Shown here piece by piece: positions 37,213-46,084 of a stretch of DNA of 64,000 nucleotides. The notes under the pieces were generated by a model. That model made no database searches. It was not told where the DNA came from and saw nothing but the letters and a program-made list of their open reading frames with translations. This DNA comes from Planctomycetota bacterium (lineage in GTDB: Bacteria; Planctomycetota; UBA1135; UBA2386), in contig JALORC010000045.1 in NCBI GenBank assembly GCA_025459175.1, forward strand, positions 22,599 to 86,598. The letters are read 5' to 3'. The first letter of the stretch is position 1. Every line of letters begins with the position of its first letter. Both the position numbers and the translations under genes were made by a program.

Positions 37213-38115
37213 ATGCATCGCTCGCTGTGGGCCAGCTGTCTCGTGATCCTGCTGGTCGCCTGCTCACGGCCGGCGGCGCCGACTCCCGAGGTCGCGGAGC
37301 TCGCGCTGCTCGCCCCGACGATCGTACCGATCGTCGACGAGTTGCGGCCGATGGTCACGGCCACCGCCGACGGCCGTGCGATCCGCGCCCTGGTCGACAG
37401 CGGTGCCGACGGCTGCCAGATCGACGCCGCCACCGCCACGGCGCTGCAACTGCCTCTGCGACCGTACGCGAACGCGAGCAAGATGTACGGCTCGACGGGG
37501 CACAGCGTGTTGCTAACGCACTACGTCGAGTTCGGCGAACTGCGCCTCGGCGAGCTGCGTCTCGGGCCCGTGCGGCTGCCGGTGGTCGAGGCGGACTACG
37601 GCCCGGCGAGCGGCATCCTCGTCGGCCAGGACCTGCTGTCGCGCGTAGTCACCCTCTTCGACCAGGGGCAGCGCCGATTGCACATACTGCCGAAGGCGGC
37701 CGACGACGACGCCATCGTCCGCTACATCGAGACCCAGAAGATCGCCGAGGGCGCCTGGGCCAAGGTCGAAGCCGACTTCCGACCCTGTCCCCACCTGCGG
37801 ATCTCGCTCCCGAACCTCGACGAGCCGATCGAGATCGGACTGGACACCGGTGCCGCCTCGACGGGGCTGCCGCTGCGTGCCATCGAAGCCCTCGGCCTGA
37901 CGCCCCTGAGAGAGACATACACCACCGGCGTCGGTGGTCGGCACGACTGCCGCGAGTACCACACCACGCTCGACCTGTTCGGCCTCGCCGTCTCCTTGGA
38001 CGTCCATGACCTCGCGATCGACAAAGGCCTGCTCGGAATGGACGTGCTCTCGTTGTTCGTAGTCGTGCTCGACGGGCCGGGCAAGAAGGTGTGGCTGCAC
38101 CATCGGGCCAAGTAG
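37213..38115 (+). CDS. Retropepsin-like aspartyl protease lipoprotein
   Basis: 300 residues. The lipobox LLVAC puts the lipidated Cys at residue 17. Two halves each carry an aspartic-protease motif: LVDSGADG (Asp62) and GLDTGAAST (Asp211). A hydrophobic-hydrophobic-Gly motif follows each (GILVGQDLL and KGLLGMDVLS), as in pepsin-type lobes. A single chain carrying both Asp residues should form a bilobal enzyme without dimerising. It acts on proteins at the cell surface or in the periplasm; the substrate is unknown. The gene reads directly into the gene-fragment cluster that starts at 38135. Confidence 0.85.
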   Translation: MHRSLWASCLVILLVACSRPAAPTPEVAELALLAPTIVPIVDELRPMVTATADGRAIRALVDSGADGCQIDAATATALQLPLRPYANASKMYGSTGHSVLLTHYVEFGELRLGELRLGPVRLPVVEADYGPASGILVGQDLLSRVVTLFDQGQRRLHILPKAADDDAIVRYIETQKIAEGAWAKVEADFRPCPHLRISLPNLDEPIEIGLDTGAASTGLPLRAIEALGLTPLRETYTTGVGGRHDCREYHTTLDLFGLAVSLDVHDLAIDKGLLGMDVLSLFVVVLDGPGKKVWLHHRAK

Positions 38116-38134
38116 GTGGCGCGGAACGAGGGCC

Positions 38135-38243
38135 GTTCGGCAGCGTGCCGCCGGACACCTACACGGCGGTGATCGCGGAGCCGGGCAAGGAGGAGATTCG
38201 GATCACGCGCACGATCGCGGATGGGGAGACGGTGGAGTGGGAG
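38135..38243 (+). pseudogene. 3'-end fragment of the 1258-residue gene
   Basis: 109 bases nearly identical to 27016-27124 (FGSVPPDTYTAVIAEPG through VEWE). It joins the IS91-like sequence at the same point as in the parent gene, so the gene/element junction was copied as a unit. Confidence 0.9.
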
Positions 38244-38595
38244 CCCGACAGCGGGCGGGGCGCGGAATTGCCAGCGGTCTGCCACCGCGGCGGGAGTCCG
38301 CTGTGCGCGGAGGTGGAGGGGTTCTCGCTGCACGCTGGCGCGTGGGTGTCGGCTCGCGATCGTGGGAAGCTGGAGAAGCTGTGCCGGTACGCCGCCCGGC
38401 CGGCAGTTGCGGAGTCGCTGCTGGTGGAGCTGAGCGATGGGCGGATCGGTTATGCGCTCAAGAAGCGCTGGCGTGACGGCGCGACGGCGGTGGTGATGAC
38501 GAAGGCGGTGCTGATGGAGCGGCTTTGCGCGCTGGTGCCAAAGCCGAGGAAGCACCTGGTGACGTATCGTGGGGTGCTGGCACCAGCGTCGGGCT
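38244..38595 (+). pseudogene. IS91-like transposase fragment, remnant 3
   Basis: In one frame it reads CAEVEGFSLHAGAWVSARDR, LEKLCRYAARPAVAES, ELSDGRIGYALKKRWRDGAT and LVPKPRKHLVTYRGVLAPASG, the same block as in remnant 1 but unshifted. About 285 bases present in remnant 1 (27160-27445) are missing. It stops abruptly at 38595. The conserved sites of the nuclease are absent. Confidence 0.8.
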
Positions 38596-38655
38596 GTCGC
38601 GGTGCGCACCGGCGAGACGACGGAGATCGAGTGGCGGCTGCCGGCCAACTGGTGA
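38596..38655 (+). pseudogene. Orphan 3' end of a regulatory-like-domain gene
   Basis: Nineteen codons and a stop reading VAVRTGETTEIEWRLPANW. The phrase GETTEIEW resembles GETVEWE near the end of the 23432 gene, so this is probably the tail of another repeat protein cut off by the element remnant. No upstream part is present. Confidence 0.4.
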
Positions 38656-38767
38656 AGTCGCGCAGTCGCCGACGACCGGCGAAGCCATGTTGCCGGCACC
38701 ACCGCGCACCTCGGCGCGCTCCGGCCGGTGTTGGCGGAACGCGCTGCCACTCGATCGCAGGCCGCGC

Positions 38768-39922
38768 TCAGCGAATCGTGCCACCGACCACGGTCGATGC
38801 GCGAATCGTGGCGCCGACCACCTGCACCGCCTGCAACCACACTTCCACCCCGACCAACCCGACCACGTTCGGCACGTTCACCGTGGTCGACAACGTGCCA
38901 CCCGCGGGTGGCACGCCGATCGCCACGGTGAACAACTGGGCTGCATCACCGAACAGCGGCTCGACGATCGGGGGCACGATGCTGGAGCCGCGCCGGAACC
39001 CACCGACGATGCCCATCAGGTCCTGAGCAGTGCCAGCCTGCGCCGTCGCGGTGAACGTCGCGCCGAGGATCGGAGTGCCCGTGGACGTGATGCCGACCAT
39101 CTCCTCGGCCAGATGGAAGCCGGAGGACGTCCCGGCCAGATATCCATCGACAACGACGGTGCGCGCAATCGACATGGTGCCGGTTGCTTGGATCGCGACC
39201 TTACCGGGGAACGGTGGAACATGGCCGCCACTCACATTGCAGTCCGTCAGCCTCATCACGCCAGCCGTCTGGTGGATGCCAACGGATGCCTGCACATAAG
39301 TGAGAATGGGGTTGCCCGAGCCGTAGGGCACGTAGGTGACTCCATTGCCACCGGCAATGCTGCAATGCGACACGAGGACCTCGCCTCCCGACTGTACGAG
39401 TGCTCGACTCGAGGGCATCTGAATGACCGACAGGTCCTCGGCACGCTTTCCATACAGGCTGGAGTCGGTGACCCAGCACCGGCCACCGCTGACTGCCAAG
39501 GAGCCCGCGAAGCGCTGGATCACGACCTCTCCGCCCCGAACGTCCACGACACTCCCGCCCGAGCTGGTGGGCCCGGCCTGGCTGCTGATTGCCGAGAGCT
39601 CGACCAGGCCACCGAGGATCAGGAGGGTGTTGGAGAATCCCAGGCCCGGATGGCTCAGCACGACATCCACCAGACTCGCCTTCTGACCTTGCGGAACCTG
39701 GAAGGTGGGGTTGGAGACGGACGCGCCCCTGCCGAGGATCGTCACCCCCTTGTTCACCGTCACGGGTCCATAGGATCCCCCGGCCGCGAGTACGAGGATG
39801 TCGCCGGGTGAAGCCTGGCTGAGGAATGAGGCGAGATTGCCACCCAGGGGCACATTCCAGGTCGCTTGGCAAAGAACCGTGGGCGCCATCAGCAACACGA
39901 CGAGAGAGGAACGCTTAAGCAT
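38768..39922 (-). CDS. Secreted right-handed beta-helix protein
   Basis: 384 residues, with a signal peptide (LVVLLMAPTVLCQA). The central part looks like a parallel beta-helix (pectin-lyase fold), with short repeats such as NLASFLSQASPGDILVLAAGG, VTILGRGA, LSHPGLGFSNTLLILGGLVELS and VDVRGGEVVIQ. The last about 100 residues form the module shared by other secreted proteins here (TVNVPNVVGLVGVEVW). The opening segment is like that of beta-helix proteins that begin with a 'predicted ordinal' strand ladder. The start at 39922 is preferred because it begins the signal peptide. A truncated relative lies at 46979. Confidence 0.8.
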   Translation of the reverse strand: MLKRSSLVVLLMAPTVLCQATWNVPLGGNLASFLSQASPGDILVLAAGGSYGPVTVNKGVTILGRGASVSNPTFQVPQGQKASLVDVVLSHPGLGFSNTLLILGGLVELSAISSQAGPTSSGGSVVDVRGGEVVIQRFAGSLAVSGGRCWVTDSSLYGKRAEDLSVIQMPSSRALVQSGGEVLVSHCSIAGGNGVTYVPYGSGNPILTYVQASVGIHQTAGVMRLTDCNVSGGHVPPFPGKVAIQATGTMSIARTVVVDGYLAGTSSGFHLAEEMVGITSTGTPILGATFTATAQAGTAQDLMGIVGGFRRGSSIVPPIVEPLFGDAAQLFTVAIGVPPAGGTLSTTVNVPNVVGLVGVEVWLQAVQVVGATIRASTVVGGTIR

Positions 39923-39965
39923 GCCGTGAGCATGCCTGCTCCGCATTGGGTAGTCCATCCCCTCT

Positions 39966-39990
39966 GGTTCCGGTTGGTCCGGCACCGCGG
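39966..39990 (+). repeat. IS91-like terminal sequence, isolated copy
   Basis: GGTTCCGGTTGGTCCGGCACCGCGG differs at a few bases from the terminal sequences at 28342 and 32013 and is followed by CTTG, as at 32037. It lies between two divergent genes with no transposase nearby, so it would be a bare terminus or a coincidence. Confidence 0.4.
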
Positions 39991-40047
39991 CTTGTGTCGC
40001 CCATCGCCGAACCGGCCGCCAGCTGTAGCGTTGGCGATGTGTTGTCC

Positions 40048-41676
40048 ATGCATGCCCGCGGCATCGCTTGCTGGTTCACGTTCGCCCTGCGGATCAGCTG
40101 CCTCGTGGCGCAGGAGCCAGAGCTGGCGCGCCTGCTGCGCCTGGGGCCGGTGCCTGATGGACCAACGGTCGTGATCCTGCCAGACGGAGCACGCGGCATG
40201 CAGCATTTGGCCGACTCGGCTTCCCTGGTGGTTCTACAGATCGACGCGGCAACCCCCGCCCACATCGTCACCTCGGTGCTGCATACCGCCTCGGCGAAGG
40301 GAGTGCGCAGCGCGCACTTTCTCGCCACGTTGCCGGATGGCTCCGTCGGCGCGTTCGCGCTGGCGCTGCCGGGCGAGCTGATGTCGGAACTCACGCTGTC
40401 TTTGCGCGCCCACCACCAGCGCCAAGGCGTTCCCCCGAGCAGCGCCCTCCCCGTGCTGCAGTCCTTGCGGCAAGGTTGGGAACGCACCGCTGGCCGACGG
40501 TTCGCGCTCGACCTCGAAGTGCCGCAGGACGCGACTTGGCAGCAGGTGCTGACTCTGCTCGGGGTTGCTGCCGAGGCCGGGATCTCGAGTGTCGTTCCAC
40601 GCACCGTGCAGACCACGCCTGTGGCCCCGCCGAAGGAGCTCGCTTTGGATCTCGTCGGTGCGATACGCGCCCAGATCTTGGCTACACCCGCTGCCTCACC
40701 GCGACCGGTTCTGGCCACCAATATCCACGGTTGCAGTTTGTCCCCGCTGCCGCTGTACGGGCCGGCGCCCTGCTTCCCCGGGGGTTCCACACCAACGGGT
40801 CTGCCGCCCTGGCTGGAGCCCGAACCGCGAGGGCCACGTCATTGGTGGGTCCGCCAGCAGCGCTCTGATGGCGCCTTCGTCGACGACAGCGGCCAGGTCG
40901 ACGTCGAGGCGGTGAGCCTCGTGGCGCTGATGATCCTCGGCGATGGCAACACCCTGGATTCGGGCATCTATCGTCGCGAGCTACAGCGATGTATCGGCTG
41001 GATGGTGGCCAACCAACGCACCGACGGCAATTTCGAGGACTTTGCCGCCGGATCGATCCAGCGGCACGCACAGGCAACATGGGTACTCGTCGAGGCCGCT
41101 GGCCGATCGGCGAGCGGGGACTTGCTGCGGCTGCCGGCCTCAGCCGCGCTGCGTTGGTTGCTGGCGGCACGGCAGGCTGACGGGGTGTTCGGTGTCTCGC
41201 GTGAGGGCTCGAGTGATCCGGTTGCCACGGCATGGGCGGTATCGGCGATTGCGGCAGCCGAGCGCTTCGACTTCGACGTGCCGCATCGCCCCGCCATGTT
41301 CATTGACTGGTACGACCGCCACGGCTCGGACGGGCCACTGGCCGCGGCCGCCGAACTGCATTCCCGTGTCGTCGCCGGCCAGGACCCCGAGGTGGTCCCG
41401 CGTATGGGCAGGCTCGTCGATCTGCTCCGTGCGCCGGCCGACGTCGACGATCCGCAAGCACTGTTCTGGACGAGCTACGCATTGTTCCGCTTCGGTGGTT
41501 CCTCATGGCGAGATTGGAGGAGCCAACTCGAGAACGTCAGCGTGAAGCAGCAGGTGATGTCAGGCGCTCTGAGAGGTTCCTGGGAGCCAAGGGGAGGGCG
41601 CTCACGTATCACCTCGACCGCGCTACACACCCTTGTGATCGAAGCCTACTACCAATACTCGCACCTCGTACGCTGA
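40048..41676 (+). CDS. Secreted protein with ExbD-like and terpenoid-cyclase-fold repeat domains
   Basis: 542 residues. The N-terminus holds a hydrophobic export signal (ACWFTFALRISCLVAQ). Two ExbD/TolR-like segments follow: LVVLQIDAATPAHIVTSVLHTASAKGV near residues 60-86 and FALDLEVPQDATWQQVLTLL near 152-171, each with the D..TP..VL pattern. From about 265 to the end lies a helical alpha/alpha-barrel-like part with QW-type repeats, WVRQQRSDGAF, WMVANQRTDGNFEDF and WLLAARQADGVFG, as in prenyltransferase/squalene-cyclase repeat proteins. No DXDD or other cyclase motif is visible, so it is probably not an enzyme. The first clear in-frame ATG giving a signal is at 40048. Confidence 0.75.
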   Translation: MHARGIACWFTFALRISCLVAQEPELARLLRLGPVPDGPTVVILPDGARGMQHLADSASLVVLQIDAATPAHIVTSVLHTASAKGVRSAHFLATLPDGSVGAFALALPGELMSELTLSLRAHHQRQGVPPSSALPVLQSLRQGWERTAGRRFALDLEVPQDATWQQVLTLLGVAAEAGISSVVPRTVQTTPVAPPKELALDLVGAIRAQILATPAASPRPVLATNIHGCSLSPLPLYGPAPCFPGGSTPTGLPPWLEPEPRGPRHWWVRQQRSDGAFVDDSGQVDVEAVSLVALMILGDGNTLDSGIYRRELQRCIGWMVANQRTDGNFEDFAAGSIQRHAQATWVLVEAAGRSASGDLLRLPASAALRWLLAARQADGVFGVSREGSSDPVATAWAVSAIAAAERFDFDVPHRPAMFIDWYDRHGSDGPLAAAAELHSRVVAGQDPEVVPRMGRLVDLLRAPADVDDPQALFWTSYALFRFGGSSWRDWRSQLENVSVKQQVMSGALRGSWEPRGGRSRITSTALHTLVIEAYYQYSHLVR

Positions 41677-41792
41677 CTGTCCACCTGCCCGAATTGACTG
41701 CGCCTCCTGAACACGGCGGGTTCGTTGGTACGGATGCGGAGTGGTGAGCGGCAGCGAGAGCGGTCAGGCCTGCAGGAGCCCGCAGATCGGGT

Positions 41793-42325
41793 TCACCAGA
41801 ACCGCACCCGTTCGAGGCGATCGTCCGACACCTGCTGGCCTAGCGCGTCGATCCCGGCACCCACCTCGGTGTAGAACCAGATGTGGAACTGGAACGGCCG
41901 TGCGTGCGGCGGATCCAGGTTCGGGTCGCAACCCATCAACTCGGCGGGGACGCCGATCCACTCGCCGGTCTCGTATCCGCGCAGGCGATACAGACGGCCG
42001 GGGACGAGCGGCAGGTTGTCGCCGTAGTGCTGCTTGTCCCCGGGCGAGATATCGTCGGGAACCAGATCGGCTCGTGTGAACGACAGGATCAGGTCGGCAG
42101 GCGCGGGCACACCTTCGATGCGCTGCACATGCAGGCAGATCTCCGGGACCCGCCTCATCGCAGGGTTGTTCCGGACCACGACCAGGGCCTCGATCGTGAT
42201 GCGTTTGCCGAAGCCGTGCCCGAGCTTGGCTTCGGCGCAGTCTTCCGGGGATTGATGCTGGCCGCGGTGCAACCCACGAACGCGACGCACACGGCGGCGA
42301 GGCCGATCTTGGCGTGGAGCAACAT
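41793..42325 (-). pseudogene. Lipoprotein paralogue with a one-base deletion
   Basis: An ATG at 42325 opens a lipoprotein signal (IGLAAVCVAFVGCTAAS), and a second frame carries the rest (EAKLGHGFGKRITIEALVVV through ERVRFW). They join if one C is restored in the CCCC run at about 42247, giving INPPEDCAEAKLGHGFG. The repaired protein, about 177 residues, matches the intact gene at 42334-42801 (LGHGFGELITIEAEFV, VVYRLRGYESGEHTGW), so this is a tandem duplicate. The stretch VYRLRGYE.GEWIGVP is conserved between the two. A sequencing error in a homopolymer would give the same picture. Confidence 0.7.
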
Positions 42326-42333
42326 GGGATGGC

Positions 42334-42801
42334 TCACTCTCCCGCTCGCGGTGATGGCGCCACCGGTTCGACGGACCAGACCACGAACCAGGGATGGAAG
42401 TGGAAGAACCGTGACTGAGGTGGGCCGAACTCGTCGACCGGCGCCTCGACCCACCCCGTGTGCTCGCCGCTCTCGTAGCCGCGCAGCCGGTAGACGACAC
42501 CCGCCTGCATGCCGCCCTCGTCCTTCTCGTGGTTCCAGTCCGGCAACGTCCGCCGGAACGCCAGGTCGATCTCCAGTCCCTCGGGGGCTGCGGCGCCTTC
42601 GATGCGCAACACGCGGAGGCTCGAGACGGGGGTCCCTTTGCCATCCGACGCTGGCACGAACTCGGCCTCGATCGTGATCAGCTCACCGAAGCCGTGGCCG
42701 AGCCGACACTCGATGGCGCAACGCCGCGCGCGTTCCTGTTCACTGGCGCAGCCGACGCACACGAGCGCGAGCGCAAACGGGAGAAGGGCGGCGCGAGTCA
42801 T
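42334..42801 (-). CDS. Small lipoprotein, tandem paralogue
   Basis: 155 residues. The lipobox reads LVCVGC, giving a lipidated Cys at residue 18. The mature domain has a beta-rich pattern with GHGFGELITIEAEFV, LRVLRIEGA, YRLRGYESGEHTGWVE and FFHFHPWFVVW. The same outline recurs in the frameshifted gene immediately downstream, 8 bases away, so the pair arose by duplication. It is likely an outer-membrane lipoprotein of unknown role. Confidence 0.75.
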   Translation of the reverse strand: MTRAALLPFALALVCVGCASEQERARRCAIECRLGHGFGELITIEAEFVPASDGKGTPVSSLRVLRIEGAAAPEGLEIDLAFRRTLPDWNHEKDEGGMQAGVVYRLRGYESGEHTGWVEAPVDEFGPPQSRFFHFHPWFVVWSVEPVAPSPRAGE

Positions 42802-42909
42802 GATGGCATTGAATCACACGTCGACACCATTCCGAGGCCGTTGACGCAACTCCGACGTATCGTCGCGTGGCCCGGGCACGATCGACGAGTTCCCCTGTCG
42901 GTTGGTTGC

Positions 42910-43077
42910 TCAGCCAGGCCGCACCATCGCGTCGAACTCGCGCACCAGCTTGTCGAACGATGCACAGCGTCTCGCCGCGGCCGCGTCGAACTGCGCTGCG
43001 AAGGCCGGTCGGTCGATTGTCTCGCTGTATGGAGCGGCGGCGCACTTCGTTGATGCCCCCGCGATCGCGCAGCGCAT
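42910..43077 (-). CDS. Possible 55-residue ORF, likely remnant
   Basis: A short minus-strand frame ending RPAFAAQFDAAAARRCASFDKLVREFDAMVRPG has good protein-like composition but a stop just upstream of its ATG and no clear ribosome binding site. It may be the 3' end of a lost gene rather than a live small protein. Confidence 0.25.
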   Translation of the reverse strand: MRCAIAGASTKCAAAPYSETIDRPAFAAQFDAAAARRCASFDKLVREFDAMVRPG

Positions 43078-43141
43078 GGTCCAGCGACTGGTTCAGCGCA
43101 TCCCCGACGAATCGCAGACGGAGCCGCCGTCGGGTGCAGAA

Positions 43142-43550
43142 CTCTGTGCCTGACCCCGAGCCAAGGCGATGCACTCGAGTTCGCCGGGGTGACCCTCGCC
43201 CCGAACCCGATGCTGAAGACGTTGCGGTCGATGGTGAAGGCCGGCCGGCTGCGGTCGGACGAGGTCCCCACCTCTGTCGTCGACGTTAGCGTCGACGTCG
43301 ACCTCGCCACCCGGCTCGTGCGCCGGCTCCACGAGCGCCGCGCGCTCTCGCCGATGCGGGGAATGCGCCGGAGGACGATGACGCGGTCGCCGCGGCGCCG
43401 GTCGAGATCCCGAGACAGTTCGAGAACGGGCTCCCGGTGCGCGACCAGACGGGCATGCAAGTGGTCTGGGTGGAGTTCGTGCTGCGCGACCACGGCAAGG
43501 CGCCACCGGTGGTGCTGGACGACGCGCAGAAGGCGCTGCTCGGCCGCTGA
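43142..43550 (+). pseudogene. Frameshifted gene remnant of unknown function
   Basis: Two frames read as one damaged gene. The first runs GDALEFAGVTLAPNPMLKTL, SMVKAGRLRSDEVPTSVVDV and LATRLVRRLHERRALS to about 43348. The second continues with GNAPEDDDAVAAAPVEIPRQ, FENGLPVRDQTGMQVVWVEF and ends QKALLGR with a TGA at 43548-43550. A frameshift near 43350 separates them. No start with a ribosome binding site is present, so the 5' end is lost too. I do not recognise the family. Confidence 0.5.
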
Positions 43551-43766
43551 TCGGCGCCACCTGGTTCCGCCTCCCCTCGCGCGACGAAGACGGGATCGCG
43601 AGTCGTGGCTAGAGCCAGGGCTGGTGCCGCGACTTCGGGCAGGTCGAGGCAGGGGGCCGGTGGGGCCGCATGGCGCACTACAAGAGATTCTCGCGTGTGG
43701 TTCTGGCGGGGGTCCCGCTGCCCATGAGGGACCGCTCTCGCTTCCCTGACCGACCGAATCGCCATC

Positions 43767-46025
43767 ATGCGAACTCACCTCATTGTTCTGGCCGCTTCTT
43801 TCTGCGGCGCACTCCTCGGGCAAGCCCCCGGCGTGGCCGAGCCGCCGGCCCTGGAGGCCCCCACGGGCGAATCGATTGCGACGATGGCACCCGAACCGGG
43901 TGCCGTCCGGCCTGTGTCGACGGCGAGCGTGTCCCGCGTGCACGTCGACCGACCGACTGCCGACGGCCCACTGTGGGCGATCGGCACGGCGTGGAAGGCG
44001 AGCTTCGACGGCGATGGCATGACAGTCATCCCGTTCTTCGGTTCGCTGGCGCCCCGCAACTTCCCGTTGCGCGTCGACCTGGCGAGCGTGCAGGTGGGCA
44101 GCGCCACCCTGTCGCTGTCGCGCGGCGAGCCAGCGCAGCGCGGCGACGACGTGCGCACCGATCGGGGGAGCGTCACGGAGGTCGTCACCATGAGCCTCGA
44201 ACAACTCGAGCAGTCGTGGGTGTTCGACGCGTTGCCGGCGCGCGAGGCGATCGTCGCGGAAGTGCGCATGAGCGGCGAGTACTCGGTGTCGCTGCTGGAG
44301 CAAGGCCTGCGCTTCGCCAACGAGCACGGCCGCATCGACTACACGAAGGCCGTCGCCGTCGATGCCAAGGGCGCCTCGTTGCCGCTGGCGATCGTGTGGG
44401 CGGGCGACCGCGCGCGCATCACGATCCCGCAGGAGTTCGTGGCGAACGCCGCGCTGCCGATCGTGCTCGACCCGGTCTACAACTTCTGGTTCGGCCTCGG
44501 TTCGGCGGCGCCGGCCGGCCAGATCCAGAGCCAGTCCGATGTCGCGTCCCTGCAGGGTGGGAGCGGCCGCACGCTCATGGTCTGGCGCCGGCAATGGAGC
44601 CTCACCGACCAGGACGTGTGGGGCCTGATGTTCGACGCGGGCCTCGGCCTCGTGCAGACGGACTTCCAGATCGACTTCACGGCGGACGACTGGTTGAAGA
44701 TCTCGTGTGCCAGCAACACCTGGGCCCAGAACTTCCTGGTCGTCGGCGAGGTTCGCCTGGGCATCCAGCACAACATCTTCGGCCGCATCATCAACACCGC
44801 CGGCGTGCCGCAGCCCGTGATCACGATCGAGCGCGACGGCATCGTCGGCAGTCCTGGCAACAACTTCGATCCCGACGTCGGCGGCGATCCGTACAATGCG
44901 TCGAGCCGCTACACCGTGGTGTGGCACAAAGCACTGCTGTTGGCCAACGACATCGTGATGAAGCAGGTCGCGCCGTCGGGCAGCCTCGTCACGACGCTGC
45001 CGATCGTCATCGCCAACAGCACCGTCGACGAACGCAATCCGTCGATCAGCAAGTGCTGTGGCCACCTGCCTGGCAGCCCGTTCTGGTTGGTCAGCTTCCA
45101 GAAGACCAAGACGGCCCTGCCGTACGACCAGGACGTGCACGGCCGATTCGTCGACTTCTCTGGTGCGCTGGCGAGCCCGGAATTCGTCATCGCCACCACC
45201 TCCAACGAGCACACCAACCCTGTCTCCGGCTCGCCGATCGACCACAATGGCATTCGCAAGTGGCCGGTCGCCTGGGAGACAGCCACGGCAGCAGGGCAGC
45301 CGCGCGAAGTGGTTTGTGGCTTCGTGGACCAGGCGGGCCAGCCGCTGATCTTCATCAACTTCGGCAGCCAGATCCCCGGCGCCGACGACTGGGATCCCGA
45401 CGTCGACTCCGACGGCACCCGCGTCACTCTGACGTACTCGATTGGCCAGGATGACTTCGAAGTCGCGACCTACTCGCTGGTGAACACAGGCTTCGGGTTC
45501 CGCGAGGATGCGCGCAGCGGCATCCTTCAGGTCGGAGCGAACAACTGCCGTGAGGCCAGCATCGTCGCGGAGTACAGCGGCGGCTACGGCAGGTCGACGC
45601 GCTACTACGTCGGCTACACCGACGCGACGACGAACACCTTGCTGCTGGTCGCCTGGGGAGGTTTCGAAGGTGGCTTGCCGTTCTTCAACTATCGCGACAG
45701 CTACTGCAGCTCCAACGTGCCGATCATGGCGTCGGGATCGTCCGTGATCGGCGAGCAGCTGCAGGTGTTGGTCGACAATGGCAGCCCGCTCGCCGCCACG
45801 ATGTTCAACGGCCCCGACTCGATTTCGCTCGGGTTGCTGGGCTGCGGTTGTCTGCAGGGCATCGCCAACGGCGCGGTGTTCGGCCCGAGCAACCTGTATT
45901 GGACGGTGCCCAACAACACTGCCTATGTCGGTGTCGACCTGAGCGTGCAAGGGCTGTCGTTGGCCAGCCCCGAGTGCTTGAGTTTGTTCACGCTCAGCGA
46001 CATCGTCGACTTCCGCGTCCGCTGA
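43767..46025 (+). CDS. Large secreted protein with C-terminal shared module
   Basis: 752 residues. It has a signal peptide (LIVLAASFCGALLGQ), a mature region beginning with Pro/Glu-rich spacer, then an extended beta-rich body with repeated phrases (RTLMVWRRQWSLTDQDVWGLMFD, DPDVGGDPYNASSRYTVVWH and DDWDPDVDSDGTRVTLTYS) that suggest beta-propeller blades of about 65-70 residues, each built on a DPDV..D motif. The last about 105 residues match the shared C-terminal module (YWTVPNNTAYVGVDLSVQGL). It has no recognisable enzyme motif. Lower strand complexity than the neighbouring genes is not seen; codon use is normal. Confidence 0.8.
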   Translation: MRTHLIVLAASFCGALLGQAPGVAEPPALEAPTGESIATMAPEPGAVRPVSTASVSRVHVDRPTADGPLWAIGTAWKASFDGDGMTVIPFFGSLAPRNFPLRVDLASVQVGSATLSLSRGEPAQRGDDVRTDRGSVTEVVTMSLEQLEQSWVFDALPAREAIVAEVRMSGEYSVSLLEQGLRFANEHGRIDYTKAVAVDAKGASLPLAIVWAGDRARITIPQEFVANAALPIVLDPVYNFWFGLGSAAPAGQIQSQSDVASLQGGSGRTLMVWRRQWSLTDQDVWGLMFDAGLGLVQTDFQIDFTADDWLKISCASNTWAQNFLVVGEVRLGIQHNIFGRIINTAGVPQPVITIERDGIVGSPGNNFDPDVGGDPYNASSRYTVVWHKALLLANDIVMKQVAPSGSLVTTLPIVIANSTVDERNPSISKCCGHLPGSPFWLVSFQKTKTALPYDQDVHGRFVDFSGALASPEFVIATTSNEHTNPVSGSPIDHNGIRKWPVAWETATAAGQPREVVCGFVDQAGQPLIFINFGSQIPGADDWDPDVDSDGTRVTLTYSIGQDDFEVATYSLVNTGFGFREDARSGILQVGANNCREASIVAEYSGGYGRSTRYYVGYTDATTNTLLLVAWGGFEGGLPFFNYRDSYCSSNVPIMASGSSVIGEQLQVLVDNGSPLAATMFNGPDSISLGLLGCGCLQGIANGAVFGPSNLYWTVPNNTAYVGVDLSVQGLSLASPECLSLFTLSDIVDFRVR

Positions 46026-46084
46026 GCCGCTCCGTGGCGGGCGGGGCGATGGATCGTCGGCGCGTCACTCGTGCGCACGTGGCG

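Noticed and set aside
37213..38115. Retroviral origin for the aspartyl protease
   Set aside because: Two complete Asp motifs in one lipoprotein chain match bacterial retropepsin-like proteins; no reverse transcriptase nearby.
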